Numbered from the stretch's first letter, positions 52,096 to 62,015 are shown. The stretch is 64,000 nt of DNA from Planococcus salinarum (GCF_007004625.1 NZ_VIFV01000007.1:1-64000); one strand, 5' to 3'. Notes: generated from the sequence alone by a model not told the origin. Numbers and translations: made by a program.

Positions 52096-53019
52096 ATGAG
52101 AATTCTGGATTTCTTGCTGGACAGCGACCCGGCTGTCAAAAGGCAGACCCAAATTCATCTTTTGGAGGAGCAGCCCCCTTTTACAACTGACGGTTGGATC
52201 GGTGAATTTCTTTCCCGTTACAGCGAAGATACGCACACGTGGGGAAACGGAATCTACAGTCCGAAATGGATTTCCACATTTTATACGATGCGGGATTTGC
52301 AATCGCTGGAAATCGATCCGCAGCACTCCATTTACCGGCAGGGCCTGGAAACGTTGCTCGAACATATGTGGAATCCCGAACAACAGGTGGAAGATGACGT
52401 TTGCGTCGTAGCCATGTTCGTGAGTCTTTTAACATACGGCAGGCATCCATCTCCCGTTATCAATGAAATGGTCCAGTATTTGCTCACGATGCAGATGCCG
52501 GACGGTGGATGGAACTGCTCGGCCGTTCATGGCCCCAGCAAAAGAAGCTCCATTCATACCACCCTGTCCGTGCTGGAAGCTTATGCCGATTACGAAAAGG
52601 AAGGCTATCGCAACCTGCTTCCCGCAATCAAAGGGCAGATCGAATCGGGCCAGGCGTATTTGCTGCGACGGAACCTCATGCGCAGGGAATCGACAGGTGA
52701 AATCATCGTGCCGTATATCGTCGAGTTTCACTTCCCCCCAAGATGGAAGTATGACGTCCTGCGCGCGCTGGTATATTTTGCAGCCATCAATTATCCTTAC
52801 GTGCCGGCATTGGAGGAAGGATTAAATTTGCTCAAAAAGAAATTTGAAAAAGGCTATCTGAGCAGGGGACCGACACTCACAGGCCGTCTTCATTTTCATA
52901 TGGAAACGACAAGAATCGGGACGATGAACACGTTGAGAGGATTGATGGTCCTGAAGCATTATGCCCCTGATTATTACAATGAAATCATCAGCAAGGACAT
53001 TGCCGTTTCGAATCGCTGA
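52096..53019 (+). CDS. Terpene-cyclase/prenyltransferase-fold (alpha/alpha-barrel) protein
   Basis: 307 residues, helical, with a QW-type motif QMPDGGWNC (near residue 135) as in squalene-hopene cyclases and prenyltransferase beta subunits. The DxDD catalytic motif of class II terpene cyclases is not present, so enzymatic cyclisation is doubtful; the fold is the safe call. GGGAGG precedes the ATG at 52096. It follows the flavodoxin gene by 38 bases. Confidence 0.72.
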   Translation: MRILDFLLDSDPAVKRQTQIHLLEEQPPFTTDGWIGEFLSRYSEDTHTWGNGIYSPKWISTFYTMRDLQSLEIDPQHSIYRQGLETLLEHMWNPEQQVEDDVCVVAMFVSLLTYGRHPSPVINEMVQYLLTMQMPDGGWNCSAVHGPSKRSSIHTTLSVLEAYADYEKEGYRNLLPAIKGQIESGQAYLLRRNLMRRESTGEIIVPYIVEFHFPPRWKYDVLRALVYFAAINYPYVPALEEGLNLLKKKFEKGYLSRGPTLTGRLHFHMETTRIGTMNTLRGLMVLKHYAPDYYNEIISKDIAVSNR

Positions 53020-53045
53020 CTTCTTATTTCCTTTTTATTCCCGAC

Positions 53046-53082
53046 AAAAAAAGGCGCACTCCTTTGAGTGTGCCTTCGTATT
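53046..53082. terminator. Terminator between convergent genes
   Basis: AAGGCGCACTC pairs with GAGTGTGCCTT in a short-loop stem flanked by A and T runs. Confidence 0.75.
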
Positions 53083-53088
53083 TTCCCC

Positions 53089-56000
53089 CTATACCAATTC
53101 CTCCACAAGCTCATCTATATCCTCATCAATCGCTTCAAACAATGGCTCTTCCCCGATGGCCAGCACAAACATCACGCCATCATCTTTACTGAACAATTCA
53201 CGCAGCGCCGCGATTGCTTCCGCTTTATTGCCAAGCATCATTTCACAGCGTGCCAGCTCGTAGAAAGCGGGCGAGAGCTCCGGCACCTCTTCGGTCAATG
53301 CGGTGATGAGTTCATGCCCCGCTGCCGCGTCCCCCAATGTCATAAGGCTCATGCCACGCGCCAGCCGGATCCATTCGTTCCTTTCCAGTTCTTCGGGAAT
53401 CCGTGCCAGCAAAGCCGGCACTTCTTCTTTTCTTTCCTCAGACAGGATTTCCAGGATACGGACGTACGGTTCTCCGTTGAACGGTTCCAGGCGGATGGCG
53501 TGTTCATATTTCGCCAGCGCCTCATCCGTTGCCTCCATTGCCGCCAATGTGTTGCCCCACAACATCAGAACTGCCGCATCGGCCGGCTGCTGCTTATGCA
53601 GGTTTTCCGCCAGACTGATGGCTTTGTAAAGAAGTTTTTCCGATTCTTTTTCGGTGGCCAGTTGAATGGTCGCCACCAGCTGCAGGCTCGCTGCTTCGTA
53701 ATTGCCGGTGCGTTTTACGAACGGCTCCAATCCATCGATGGCCTCTTTAGGCATCCCACGATCCAGGCAAAACGCTGCATGCCGCAGCACAGGCACTTCA
53801 CTTTCCGGCGCCCGCTTTCTCGCTTCACCAAAAAGGATAAAGACAGTCGTCGTCACCCGGATCCGCTGTGCTGCATGGAGCAATTTCCCGATTGCGTTTT
53901 TTTGCTCGTGTTCCAGTCCCGCTTGTTCCTCGGTTTCTACAAACCATTTTCCGAGCTCATCGGCGCAATGCGCTTGTGCGAGTCCCAGCTCTTCCTCTTT
54001 CAGAAGTTTTTTCAGGCGCCTGTTGATGTCATGGGTTTTGCCCATTTGTGCATAGATGCGGACATATTCCCCGTAGAGCCGTTCGTCTTCCGGACGCTCA
54101 GCAATCAGTTCTTCCAGCAACAAGGCTGCGCGTTTCAGCTGTCCTCTTCGCACGCAGAATTCCGTGTGCTGGTAATAGGAAGGATACGCTCCTTTCAGCT
54201 CTTTGGCCTGCTCGAACAAGTCTTCCGCTTCCTCCATGCGTCCTTCTTTTTCCGCGCAATGCGCCTTGCCGACAAGCAGCCATTCTTCCGGCACCTGGTC
54301 AGCCACCGCGTCCAGCGTCTTCGAAACCAATTGGACCGATTCCTCCGTTACAGCAAGTTCAAACAATTCCTTGAAATCGAGTACGAGCGGATCGTGCTGC
54401 AATAAAATCAGGGCCGCCGCAAAGGCAGCAGGAACATCTTCCAACGCTGTATAGGTCTTGACCAGCGCTTCCCCTACCGCTGAATTGCCGGGATCGAGTT
54501 CTGCACTGCGAATAAAGTGTGGGATCGCCCCTTCCAGCCGGTCCGCCTCCACTTCCAGCATGCCGAGCTGGAAATGGGCCTGTGCATTCGGTTCTTTTTC
54601 CAGCGCTTCTTCGTAAAGCATGCGGGCAAAATGAGCGTTTCCAGCCTCTTCATGCAATTGCCCTTCGATGCACAGCAAAGTCGCATCCGTTTCTGTTTTC
54701 CGCAATTCCTTGAACCGACTCAGCACACGGTTGCGGAACAAAGGGTGGCCGCCGAAATCCGCGTATTGCAATGCCATGTCTTTATAGTCTTCAAGGTCTT
54801 TCTTATCAAGCCCCTTTTCCAGCAGCGCGACCGCCTGTTCCTTTCCGGTATATCCCGGCCATTCGTCCCATAGCATCGTTGACGAGTGGATAAAATAGTC
54901 GGCATCGCCTTTTGCCGCATACTGTTCCAACAATGCAACAGCCGCTGCAAACCGGTCCTGCTTCACGAGACTGTGGGCGATAAAGGTCACCGCCAAGAAA
55001 TCATCCGGATCGAGTTGGAGCGCTTTCCGGTATTCCTCTTCCGCTTTTGCAAATTGCTCCTGTTCGCCGGCGATATGCCCACGGTAGATGTGAAGTATGT
55101 CTTTATTATCCGCGTGATCGAGGCCCTGGTTGACGATGGACAGCGCTTTCGGCCAGTTTTCTGACTCCATATGGATCTCGGCAATGCGCAGATAGGAATA
55201 AGGCAGTGCCGGCGCCATTTCAATATAGCGCTCGAAGGAGCTGATTGCCTCCGCCTCTTTGCCAAGCGCCAACAGGCAACGGCCGATTTCATAGATGAAA
55301 TAGCCGTCTTCCGGATGTTCTTCGCTCAATTTCCGGAAACGCGCCAGCGATTTTGCATATGCGCCGGACTCATACTGGATCAGTCCATGCGTGATTTGTG
55401 CGTAAATATCCGTTGGCATCTGCCTGATGGCAATCAGGGACCATTTATAGGCCTGATGGATTTTGCCCGCTTCCATATAACAGGTAGCAAGATAGCTGTA
55501 GGCAGCCGGCTGGTAATGATCCAATTCGATTGACGCTTTGAAATACGGAATCGCCTGTGCGTGGCTGTCCTGGCTCAACAGGATGACGCCCCGTAAAAAC
55601 AGCGCATACGGGCTGTTCTTTTCATTGACTGCAGCGAGGTACGCCAACGCTTCCGGCAATTCCTCCTTCTGGTAATGCATATGCGCCACCAGCAGCGACA
55701 CTGCCGCATCGTTCGGCCCGAATTCACGCCGCAGCCGCTCGACCCATTTGCCGTGAAGCGCTTTTGCCCGGTCGGAAAACAAAATCGAAATCCCGATCAC
55801 CGCAGCGTAACGTTCTTCAATATGTTCTTCTAAGAAAGCGATAAACGCGTCGCTTTCCAATTCCTCTTCTTCCAAAAATGCATACAGCTGCTCAAAGAAA
55901 CGATGCTCCGCTTCGTTCAGCTCTGCCAATATATGCAGTTGCTGTTTCTTGACGAAGACCATGCTGAGCGAATCGGTCATTTTATAGACCTCTTTCATGT

Positions 56001-57261
56001 CCGCGTACGGCACCAAAAACGGTATCTGCTCGTTCGGATCCTGGATGAGCATGCACTGCAAACGGTCGTCATAGCCGACCAAAACCTGCACATGGGCATT
56101 GTTTTCGATCAGCATCGACAGCAGCACCGGCAAGCCGGCATCGATCATCCCTTTGTACAGCTCGACAGTGCCTTTAAAATACTGCCCCTTCAAGCCGAGC
56201 GATTCCATATACATCATCGTCGTCCGCAGCTTCGAACCCGTCACATCAAAGACGTGCGCGGCGATTTCGTCCTGGCCGATGTCCATATCAAATGCCTCGA
56301 GCATTATCGACAACGATGCCGGCACGCAATAATCGAGCTTCTGGACCTTGGGCGTCAGTTCCAGCTGCTTCCGGATGCCGCCGCGCTGAATGGCCGTTTT
56401 GCCGTAAATCGTCTGTTCTAGTACCGTCTGATGTTGCCGGGTCCAGGCTTCGAGCTCATCCCATTTCTCCAGCTTGTACAGGCACTCCGCCGTCAGATAA
56501 ACATAAGCAGCCCGGTGGTCGTGATACGGGTTTTTCACATTGATGTCTTCCATCAGGCGAATCGTTTCCTCGTAACGGCCCAGATGGAAAAGCTGTATCA
56601 CCTGCTCCATCCAAAACGACCAGTTTTCCGGACAGGCTGCCTGCCCTCCCCGCAGCATCTCAAGCGCCTCGCTGTGGCGGCCTGTCATCGACAAATGGTC
56701 GGCCAATAAGCTTCGCACAAAATCATTGCGTTCCGCTGTCCCGTCCAAAAGCGCGATTCTTAAAATTTCTTCTGCCCGTTCCCATTTGCCACTGTGCAAG
56801 TAATAAAACGCCTCGAAATCCGGCCATGATGAACCTTTTGCTTCCTGAATTTTTTCCAATTGCTCTTTCGCTTCCGGCATACGGTTCAACTGGCAGAATA
56901 CGCGGAACAGCAGCATATGCGCCGACGCCCGTTCGTCCGCCGTAAAATTCGATTCCGCCACACCGTGAAGCCGCGCCGTCATGCGCTCTTCCGCCTCCAG
57001 GCTTTTCCCCGTCTCCAACAGACGGATGCAGTTCCACGCAAAAGGACGCAGCGTGCCGAAACGCTTATCGGCATGGGTCGCGAGAAGATTGCTGTATTTA
57101 TATAGATGCGCCTGATCCGCCAAGCGAATCAACCGGTAATAATCATCTTCAGTTTCCAATTCTGCCAGCCACTCACGCAAGCGTCGGATCGACCGCTCCG
57201 CCCATAAGCTCCGAATCGCCTCAATCAATTGCTCTATTGTTTTTATGTCATTTGCTCTCAT
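53089..57261 (-). CDS. Giant TPR protein with embedded C39-like cysteine peptidase domain
   Basis: 1390 residues, no signal peptide, therefore probably cytosolic. Residues 1-300 and ~440-1390 are TPR-type helical hairpins (repeats such as AQAHFQLGMLEVEADRLEGA). Residues ~303-440 form a papain-like C39 domain: QKLDYCVPASLSIM (Cys312), NNAHVQVLVGYDD (His390) and QDPN (Asp408), the right order and spacing for a catalytic triad. Bacteriocin-ABC C39 domains are normally fused to transporters; here it sits inside a TPR solenoid. A role in processing or binding peptide tails is inferred. Confidence 0.8.
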   Translation of the reverse strand: MRANDIKTIEQLIEAIRSLWAERSIRRLREWLAELETEDDYYRLIRLADQAHLYKYSNLLATHADKRFGTLRPFAWNCIRLLETGKSLEAEERMTARLHGVAESNFTADERASAHMLLFRVFCQLNRMPEAKEQLEKIQEAKGSSWPDFEAFYYLHSGKWERAEEILRIALLDGTAERNDFVRSLLADHLSMTGRHSEALEMLRGGQAACPENWSFWMEQVIQLFHLGRYEETIRLMEDINVKNPYHDHRAAYVYLTAECLYKLEKWDELEAWTRQHQTVLEQTIYGKTAIQRGGIRKQLELTPKVQKLDYCVPASLSIMLEAFDMDIGQDEIAAHVFDVTGSKLRTTMMYMESLGLKGQYFKGTVELYKGMIDAGLPVLLSMLIENNAHVQVLVGYDDRLQCMLIQDPNEQIPFLVPYADMKEVYKMTDSLSMVFVKKQQLHILAELNEAEHRFFEQLYAFLEEEELESDAFIAFLEEHIEERYAAVIGISILFSDRAKALHGKWVERLRREFGPNDAAVSLLVAHMHYQKEELPEALAYLAAVNEKNSPYALFLRGVILLSQDSHAQAIPYFKASIELDHYQPAAYSYLATCYMEAGKIHQAYKWSLIAIRQMPTDIYAQITHGLIQYESGAYAKSLARFRKLSEEHPEDGYFIYEIGRCLLALGKEAEAISSFERYIEMAPALPYSYLRIAEIHMESENWPKALSIVNQGLDHADNKDILHIYRGHIAGEQEQFAKAEEEYRKALQLDPDDFLAVTFIAHSLVKQDRFAAAVALLEQYAAKGDADYFIHSSTMLWDEWPGYTGKEQAVALLEKGLDKKDLEDYKDMALQYADFGGHPLFRNRVLSRFKELRKTETDATLLCIEGQLHEEAGNAHFARMLYEEALEKEPNAQAHFQLGMLEVEADRLEGAIPHFIRSAELDPGNSAVGEALVKTYTALEDVPAAFAAALILLQHDPLVLDFKELFELAVTEESVQLVSKTLDAVADQVPEEWLLVGKAHCAEKEGRMEEAEDLFEQAKELKGAYPSYYQHTEFCVRRGQLKRAALLLEELIAERPEDERLYGEYVRIYAQMGKTHDINRRLKKLLKEEELGLAQAHCADELGKWFVETEEQAGLEHEQKNAIGKLLHAAQRIRVTTTVFILFGEARKRAPESEVPVLRHAAFCLDRGMPKEAIDGLEPFVKRTGNYEAASLQLVATIQLATEKESEKLLYKAISLAENLHKQQPADAAVLMLWGNTLAAMEATDEALAKYEHAIRLEPFNGEPYVRILEILSEERKEEVPALLARIPEELERNEWIRLARGMSLMTLGDAAAGHELITALTEEVPELSPAFYELARCEMMLGNKAEAIAALRELFSKDDGVMFVLAIGEEPLFEAIDEDIDELVEELV

Positions 57262-57527
57262 ATTTTACGCGCCCTCGTTTCTTCCATGTCTCCATGACTG
57301 CGGTTGACTTATTATATGTTGGAAAATTCTAGGGCGCAATGGTTTTGTGGCGAAAAATTACAAGTTAAAGAACAAATATTAGTGCCGATAGTCCACCCGC
57401 GGTTAACCGAAAAGACCTGAACCCATTATTTACAAACCCTGCTGAGTGTTTAACCACCCCCCTCACAGGCAATAAGGGTAGTAAGAGCTTTTCCGCAAAA
57501 AGGCAACCAAAATCGGGGGGACAGCGC

Positions 57528-58610
57528 ATGCCGAAAACTAGATGGTTTCTATTTCTATACAGCGTTGTTCTCATACTGATCATTTTGTATCTGGCGGCCC
57601 GTATGCCCTTTCTTCTTTATCCTTTTCACGTCATCTTCTCGACCATCGCTCCGACAATCATTATCGGAGGTATTCTCTATTACATATTCCGTCCGCTCGT
57701 CCGGTTGCTTGAAAAACGCATGGGACGGGTATCAGCCATTCTGTCGATTTTCATGTTATTCACCATTGTCATTTTCCTTCTCGGCAGCTGGCTCGGCCCG
57801 CTATTGGCGAACCAGGTAATGACACTGATCAATAATTTCCCGAGCATTATCGTACGTGTGCAGCACTGGATCAATATGGCGCTGGAAAGTGACTGGTGGC
57901 AATATATCGAAGAACAGGATGTCATGCCGGCCCTTCAGCCATCGACGTTGACGGACAATTTTTCTGCTGCATTTGAAAGCTTCGGTGCAAATATCATCGA
58001 TTTTCTTGGCAGTTTCATCAGTTTAATGTCCAAACTGATCATCGTTCCGTTTGTTCTGTTTTTCCTGCTGAAGGATGGCGAACGGCTGCCTGACAGCTTT
58101 CTGAAAATCCTGCCGCAGGATTCACGCGATGATGGACGGAAAATCCTACAGGATATGGACGATAATTTGAGCGCTTATATTCAGGGGCAGGCGATTGTCA
58201 GCTTGTTTGTCGGTGCACTCAGCCTGGTCGCTTATATGCTGCTCGGCTTGGAATACGCGGTCATCCTTGCGCTTGTCTCGATGTTCACAAACCTCATACC
58301 ATTTCTGGGCCCATTCATCGGCGCTGTGCCAGTGCTGATCGTGGCGTTTTTCCAGGAGCCGCTGCTGGCGTTTTGGACCGCAATCGCCATCCTCATCATC
58401 CAGCAGGTGGAGAGCAATCTCATCTCGCCGAATGTCATGGGCCATAAGCTCGAAGTGCATCCGGTGACAATAATTTTTCTTCTCTATATCGGCGGGAGTT
58501 TTGCCGGAATCATCGGCATGATCCTTGTCATTCCGGTTTATGCTGTCGGCAAGGCCATAGTGGAGAATCTTTACCGCCTGATCCGCTTGAAGTATCCGGA
58601 ACTGCGCTGA
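57528..58610 (+). CDS. AI-2E family transporter
   Basis: 360 residues with about eight membrane helices and the family marks FVLFFLLKDGERLPDSFL, YIQGQAIVSLFVGALSL and NLIPFLGPFIGAVPV. The C-terminal block QQVESNLISPNVMGHKLEVH is also present. Family members export AI-2 or act as Na+(Li+)/H+ antiporters; the substrate cannot be decided here. GGGGGACAGCGC precedes the ATG. A terminator follows. Confidence 0.88.
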   Translation: MPKTRWFLFLYSVVLILIILYLAARMPFLLYPFHVIFSTIAPTIIIGGILYYIFRPLVRLLEKRMGRVSAILSIFMLFTIVIFLLGSWLGPLLANQVMTLINNFPSIIVRVQHWINMALESDWWQYIEEQDVMPALQPSTLTDNFSAAFESFGANIIDFLGSFISLMSKLIIVPFVLFFLLKDGERLPDSFLKILPQDSRDDGRKILQDMDDNLSAYIQGQAIVSLFVGALSLVAYMLLGLEYAVILALVSMFTNLIPFLGPFIGAVPVLIVAFFQEPLLAFWTAIAILIIQQVESNLISPNVMGHKLEVHPVTIIFLLYIGGSFAGIIGMILVIPVYAVGKAIVENLYRLIRLKYPELR

Positions 58611-58692
58611 AAATTCCATACGCCAGTTCTCTTTCCGGTTACAATGATTTTGACTGATATCCCTCTGAACAGAAAGAATCTTTTGAACCCTG

Positions 58693-58750
58693 AAAAAAAT
58701 ACCCCCGGTGAGTCGTTTTAACTGCATACGACGCCGGAGGTATTTTTTCT
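58693..58750. terminator. Terminator between AI-2E transporter and prsA-like gene
   Basis: AAAAAATACC and CCGGTGAGTCGT pair with ACGAC-GCCGG and GGTATTTTTT, a long stem with a 10-base loop. Confidence 0.8.
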
Positions 58751-58859
58751 TTCATTCTATTGGGTTGTTCCATCATATTTCTCATTACGGCTTCTTCGGC
58801 CACAAACATTATGTGTCGAGCCGCCTGCCGGACTTAAGAAACTAACTGTTTCTTGACCA

Positions 58860-59729
58860 TCAGCCCTGGTTTAATTTTGTTTCGATGTCGTAGGCTGCCT
58901 GTTTTTCAGCCAGCCACGCTGCATATTGTGCATTCAATGCTTCATCGAATAATATCTCTTTGATCTGCTCTCTGCTGTCTTCCAGTGTGGCTTCAGAAGC
59001 TTCGGTTTTGTCTGTTACTTTGATGATGTGGTAACCGAATTCCGTTTCTACCGGTTCGCTGATTTCACCGGGTTCCATGGCAAATGCTGCCTCTTCAAAT
59101 GCAGGTGCCATTGCACCTTTTCCGAAACTGCCAAGTTCCCCGCCGTTTTCGGCAGATGCCGCATCAAGTGAGTATTCTGTGGCAAGTTCTGCAAAGTCGC
59201 CGCCATCAGCCAGTTTCTTCGCAACTTCTCCAGCTTGCTCTTTTGTTTCAGTTAAAATGTGGCTGGCTTCGACTTTTACTCCTTGACCAAGTGATTCCTG
59301 GTTTTCTTTGAAATACGTTTCTATTGCCTCATCGGTGATCTCGATGTCAGGACCAATCATTTTTTCGATTTTCAAAAAGTGCTCCATCTCGGTTTTGAGA
59401 TCTTCCATTGTCAGGCCGCTTTCTGCAATGGCTGCTTCCAGCCCCTGGGCACCGCCGTACATTTCTTCATATTCCACCAATTCCGCTTCCAGCTCTTCTT
59501 CAGTTACGGTAATGTCCGCTTCCTCAGCTTCCTGGCGTATGATTTCATTGGAAATCAAAACATCCAACGCTTCTGCTCCATTTGTCTGCACCATTTTCTC
59601 ATAAAGTGCATCCTGTTCGATTTCTTCTCCGTTGACGGTCGCAACGACTTCTTCTTTATTAAATCCGACTATCAGGAATACGACCGATGCGGCGATGATT
59701 CCGATTGCAATGTACATGGCTTGTTTCAT
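58860..59729 (-). CDS. PrsA-like foldase (parvulin peptidyl-prolyl isomerase)
   Basis: 289 residues: an N-terminal membrane anchor (MYIAIGIIAASVVFLIVGF), a SurA-N-like helical region with VNGEEIEQDALYEKMV, and a parvulin domain (VEASHILTETKEQAGEVAKK, GGELGSFGKGAMAPAFEEAA, TEFGYHIIKVTD). Classical PrsA is a lipoprotein; here no lipobox Cys exists, so it should be an uncleaved membrane-anchored foldase for exported proteins. GAGGGATGG upstream of the ATG. Confidence 0.85.
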   Translation of the reverse strand: MKQAMYIAIGIIAASVVFLIVGFNKEEVVATVNGEEIEQDALYEKMVQTNGAEALDVLISNEIIRQEAEEADITVTEEELEAELVEYEEMYGGAQGLEAAIAESGLTMEDLKTEMEHFLKIEKMIGPDIEITDEAIETYFKENQESLGQGVKVEASHILTETKEQAGEVAKKLADGGDFAELATEYSLDAASAENGGELGSFGKGAMAPAFEEAAFAMEPGEISEPVETEFGYHIIKVTDKTEASEATLEDSREQIKEILFDEALNAQYAAWLAEKQAAYDIETKLNQG

Positions 59730-59875
59730 TTACCATCCCTCTTTCCTTTTGTCTGTACCCTCACCTTAGCAGGCGTTTATGAACAAACTATGACCGATGC
59801 ATTAACAAAGATGAACAGTTTGCCGACTTGCGGCATGACTTTAGGGAAACCACAATCACCTGCTTGTCTGAACAC

Positions 59876-59916
59876 AAAAAAAGGAGAAGCTGTATTAAAA
59901 GCTCCTCCTCACCATA
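59876..59916 (-). terminator. Terminator of the carotenoid gene
   Basis: Minus strand AGGAGGAGCT…AGCTTCTCCT stem followed by seven T, just after the stop of the desaturase gene. Confidence 0.8.
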
Positions 59917-59930
59917 AATGCAATTCAGTT

Positions 59931-61433
59931 TTACTTCCCTGCCTGATCGCGTTTTACAATCTTGTCGCTCACCTGCTGGCCGCTCAATGTGACCATCGGC
60001 ATTCCGCCGCCCGGGTTGACGGTGCCACCGACGAAGTACAGATTGTCGAAGAGCTCACTTTGTTTTTTGTGCTTGAAGCCGCCGTTCCGTTTTTTGTCGG
60101 AAACGGTGCCGTAAATCGCGCCGCGGTCGGATCCATAGGTACGTTCAATATCATGCGGCGTCCAGACGTCGCGTGTCACGATATTGTCGCGCAGGCCGTG
60201 CAGGCCCATGCGTTCGAGCTTGTCCAGGACGCGTTCTTCAAACGCCAGATATTCTTCCGGTGTAAACGGCTCCTCCTGTATATAGGGAATATGCGGCAGG
60301 ATTTTGATGTTTTCGTGTCCGGGTGGCGCCTGCGTTGGATCGGTTTTATTGACGTTGACCAGATAAATGGTCGGATCGTCCGGCAGTTCGTGTTTTTCGA
60401 ATACTTTGTCCATCTGCTCGTGCAGGTTCTCCGAAAAAAAGAAGTTGTGGTGGTTCAGGAACGGATAGGTTTTTTTGACACCGAGATGCAGCACAAGGCC
60501 GGAGCTCGAGGGTTCGTATTTGTTCACCAGTTTCGTGACAAACTTGTCGTCAACGTCCACCATTTTTTTGTAAAACGGAATGACTTCCATGTTCGAAACA
60601 TAATAATCAGCGGTTTTGACCGAACCATCTTCGAGCTCGACTCCCGCAATTCCTTTGTCTTTGCTCGTGTGCGCACGGACAACGCCCATTCCTGTATGGA
60701 GTTGAACGCCTTCCTCTACCGCAAGCTTCGTCAGGCCTTCCGCCAGTTTATGCGTGCCGCCTACTACATACCAGCAGCCCTGGGCATGTTGCATATAAAT
60801 CATCATATTGAGGACCGCAGGCGCGCTGTAGGGAGAAGAACCGACGTATTTGACGTAATAGGACAACATGTCGCGCAAATGCGGGTTGCTGATGCGTTTC
60901 GCAATCGCGCTGTACATCGTCGACGTCAAATCGAATCCGATCAGCGTTGCAAGGATGCCGTTTTGCGCAACCGCCTCTCTCGGTGACTCGAAGCCTTCTT
61001 TTAAGTAGCTGTGTTCTGTCGTCTTGTAGATACGCTGTGCATATTTCAACAACGCATAATACTCCTTCATATCTCCGTGGGTCAGCGCGGGATTAGCCCG
61101 CTCCATCAAGTGGAGGTCGCGGTACAGATCCAGTACTGTGCCGTCCGGAAAGAACGAACGCCATTCCAGCTCCAGCCGCTTGATCGGCACATAATCTTCC
61201 ATCCGCTTGCCGCTACCCTGGAACAATTTATCGAAAATATGAGGCATCGTTAAAATGGACGGCCCCAGGTCAAAGCCGAACCCGTCCTGTTCCAGACGGT
61301 TCACTTTCCCGCCGATATGGTCGTTCTTTTCATACAATGAAACCGAATACCCTTTTTGCGCAAGAGAAATCGCCGCAGACAAGCCGCCGAGACCCCCACC
61401 GATGACGATCACCGATTTAGTAACATTCCCCAT
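59931..61433 (-). CDS. CrtN/CrtP-family carotenoid desaturase or oxygenase
   Basis: 500 residues of the phytoene-desaturase family. FAD-binding VIVIGGGLGGLSAAISLAQK at residues 9-28, GGKVNRLEQDGFGFDLGPSI, and the C-terminal LYFVGGTVNPGGGMPMV. It is closest in pattern to the diapophytoene desaturase/diapolycopene oxygenase group of C30-carotenoid makers (Staphylococcus CrtN/CrtP, Planococcus CrtN homologues). Which reaction it does cannot be read from sequence. It stands alone; no crtM or crtQ is in the window. Confidence 0.85.
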   Translation of the reverse strand: MGNVTKSVIVIGGGLGGLSAAISLAQKGYSVSLYEKNDHIGGKVNRLEQDGFGFDLGPSILTMPHIFDKLFQGSGKRMEDYVPIKRLELEWRSFFPDGTVLDLYRDLHLMERANPALTHGDMKEYYALLKYAQRIYKTTEHSYLKEGFESPREAVAQNGILATLIGFDLTSTMYSAIAKRISNPHLRDMLSYYVKYVGSSPYSAPAVLNMMIYMQHAQGCWYVVGGTHKLAEGLTKLAVEEGVQLHTGMGVVRAHTSKDKGIAGVELEDGSVKTADYYVSNMEVIPFYKKMVDVDDKFVTKLVNKYEPSSSGLVLHLGVKKTYPFLNHHNFFFSENLHEQMDKVFEKHELPDDPTIYLVNVNKTDPTQAPPGHENIKILPHIPYIQEEPFTPEEYLAFEERVLDKLERMGLHGLRDNIVTRDVWTPHDIERTYGSDRGAIYGTVSDKKRNGGFKHKKQSELFDNLYFVGGTVNPGGGMPMVTLSGQQVSDKIVKRDQAGK

Positions 61434-61850
61434 ATATGTACCGCCTTTCTTCCCTCATCTTTTTCAGCGCATCGAATCCTTTGATCTCACCCCATCAAAG
61501 ACATTGCGATACCCTCTTGCTTATAGCTCCAATATACCTTCTTCATGAGCTTTCTTCAGCCCACTGCTGTTCTCCTTCTTATTCCCTGCATAGAAACCAT
61601 AAAAACTTTTTATATAGTTTTTGTATAGTAATTATACACTTTATTCAATGGAATGGGTGAACACTTGCCTTACCCGTTGTATACGTATAAATTGGTAGCC
61701 CACTGTGATTCAGCCAGCAAAAAAAGGACCATCCCATTTTAGTGGCATCGTCCTTACGCATCTTATATGGATCCTCAAGCTTTTTTACAGGTCTGTTCCC
61801 GGTTTTCTGCACTGGCTTCTCAGCCGACCAGGTACCCTCTTCTCCGAAAA
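61434..61850. other. Leader/promoter region of the carotenoid gene and spacer
   Basis: No gene is called. On the minus strand an AT-rich promoter-like part (TATACAAAAACTATATAAAA, ~61640) lies ~200 bases before the start codon. Between them GAAGGAG is followed by a short broken frame that could be a decayed coding remnant. The terminator at 61719-61757 belongs to the gene at 61851. Confidence 0.4.
61719..61757 (-). terminator. Terminator of the small 54-residue gene
   Basis: AAGGACGATGCCACTAAAAT and its partner GGATGGTCCTT form an imperfect stem followed by seven T on the minus strand. Confidence 0.7.
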
Positions 61851-62015
61851 TCAGCTACGGATTTTCTGGCGGATATCCATTGTTTCCTCTTTTTCAATGG
61901 CATCCCACTTTTTCTTCAATCGTTTATACAATTTGTATCCCGCAATGTATTCCTCGTAGCCACGCATCTCCCACTTGAATGTATCTTTCAATTCCGCAGA
62001 TTGATATTCTTCCAT
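61851..62015 (-). CDS. Small charged protein of unknown function
   Basis: 54 residues beginning MEEYQSAELKDTFKWEMRG with many Lys, Glu and Tyr; no membrane segment. AAAGGATG lies eight bases before the ATG at 62015. It is transcribed in the same direction as the next two small genes. No family recognised. Confidence 0.65.
   Translation of the reverse strand: MEEYQSAELKDTFKWEMRGYEEYIAGYKLYKRLKKKWDAIEKEETMDIRQKIRS

Noticed and set aside
53068-54405. Plus-strand open frame of ~445 codons
   Set aside because: Antisense to the TPR protein; Cys/Phe/Arg-rich with no ribosome site and no recognisable domain.
59379-60986. Long plus-strand open frame of ~535 codons
   Set aside because: It is antisense to the PrsA-like and carotenoid genes and crosses their terminator; its His/Arg-rich composition is that of a shadow frame.
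61440-61640. Possible small gene in the leader of the carotenoid gene
   Set aside because: The frame after GAAGGAG stops after two codons, and continuing it needs several corrections; left as unexplained spacer.
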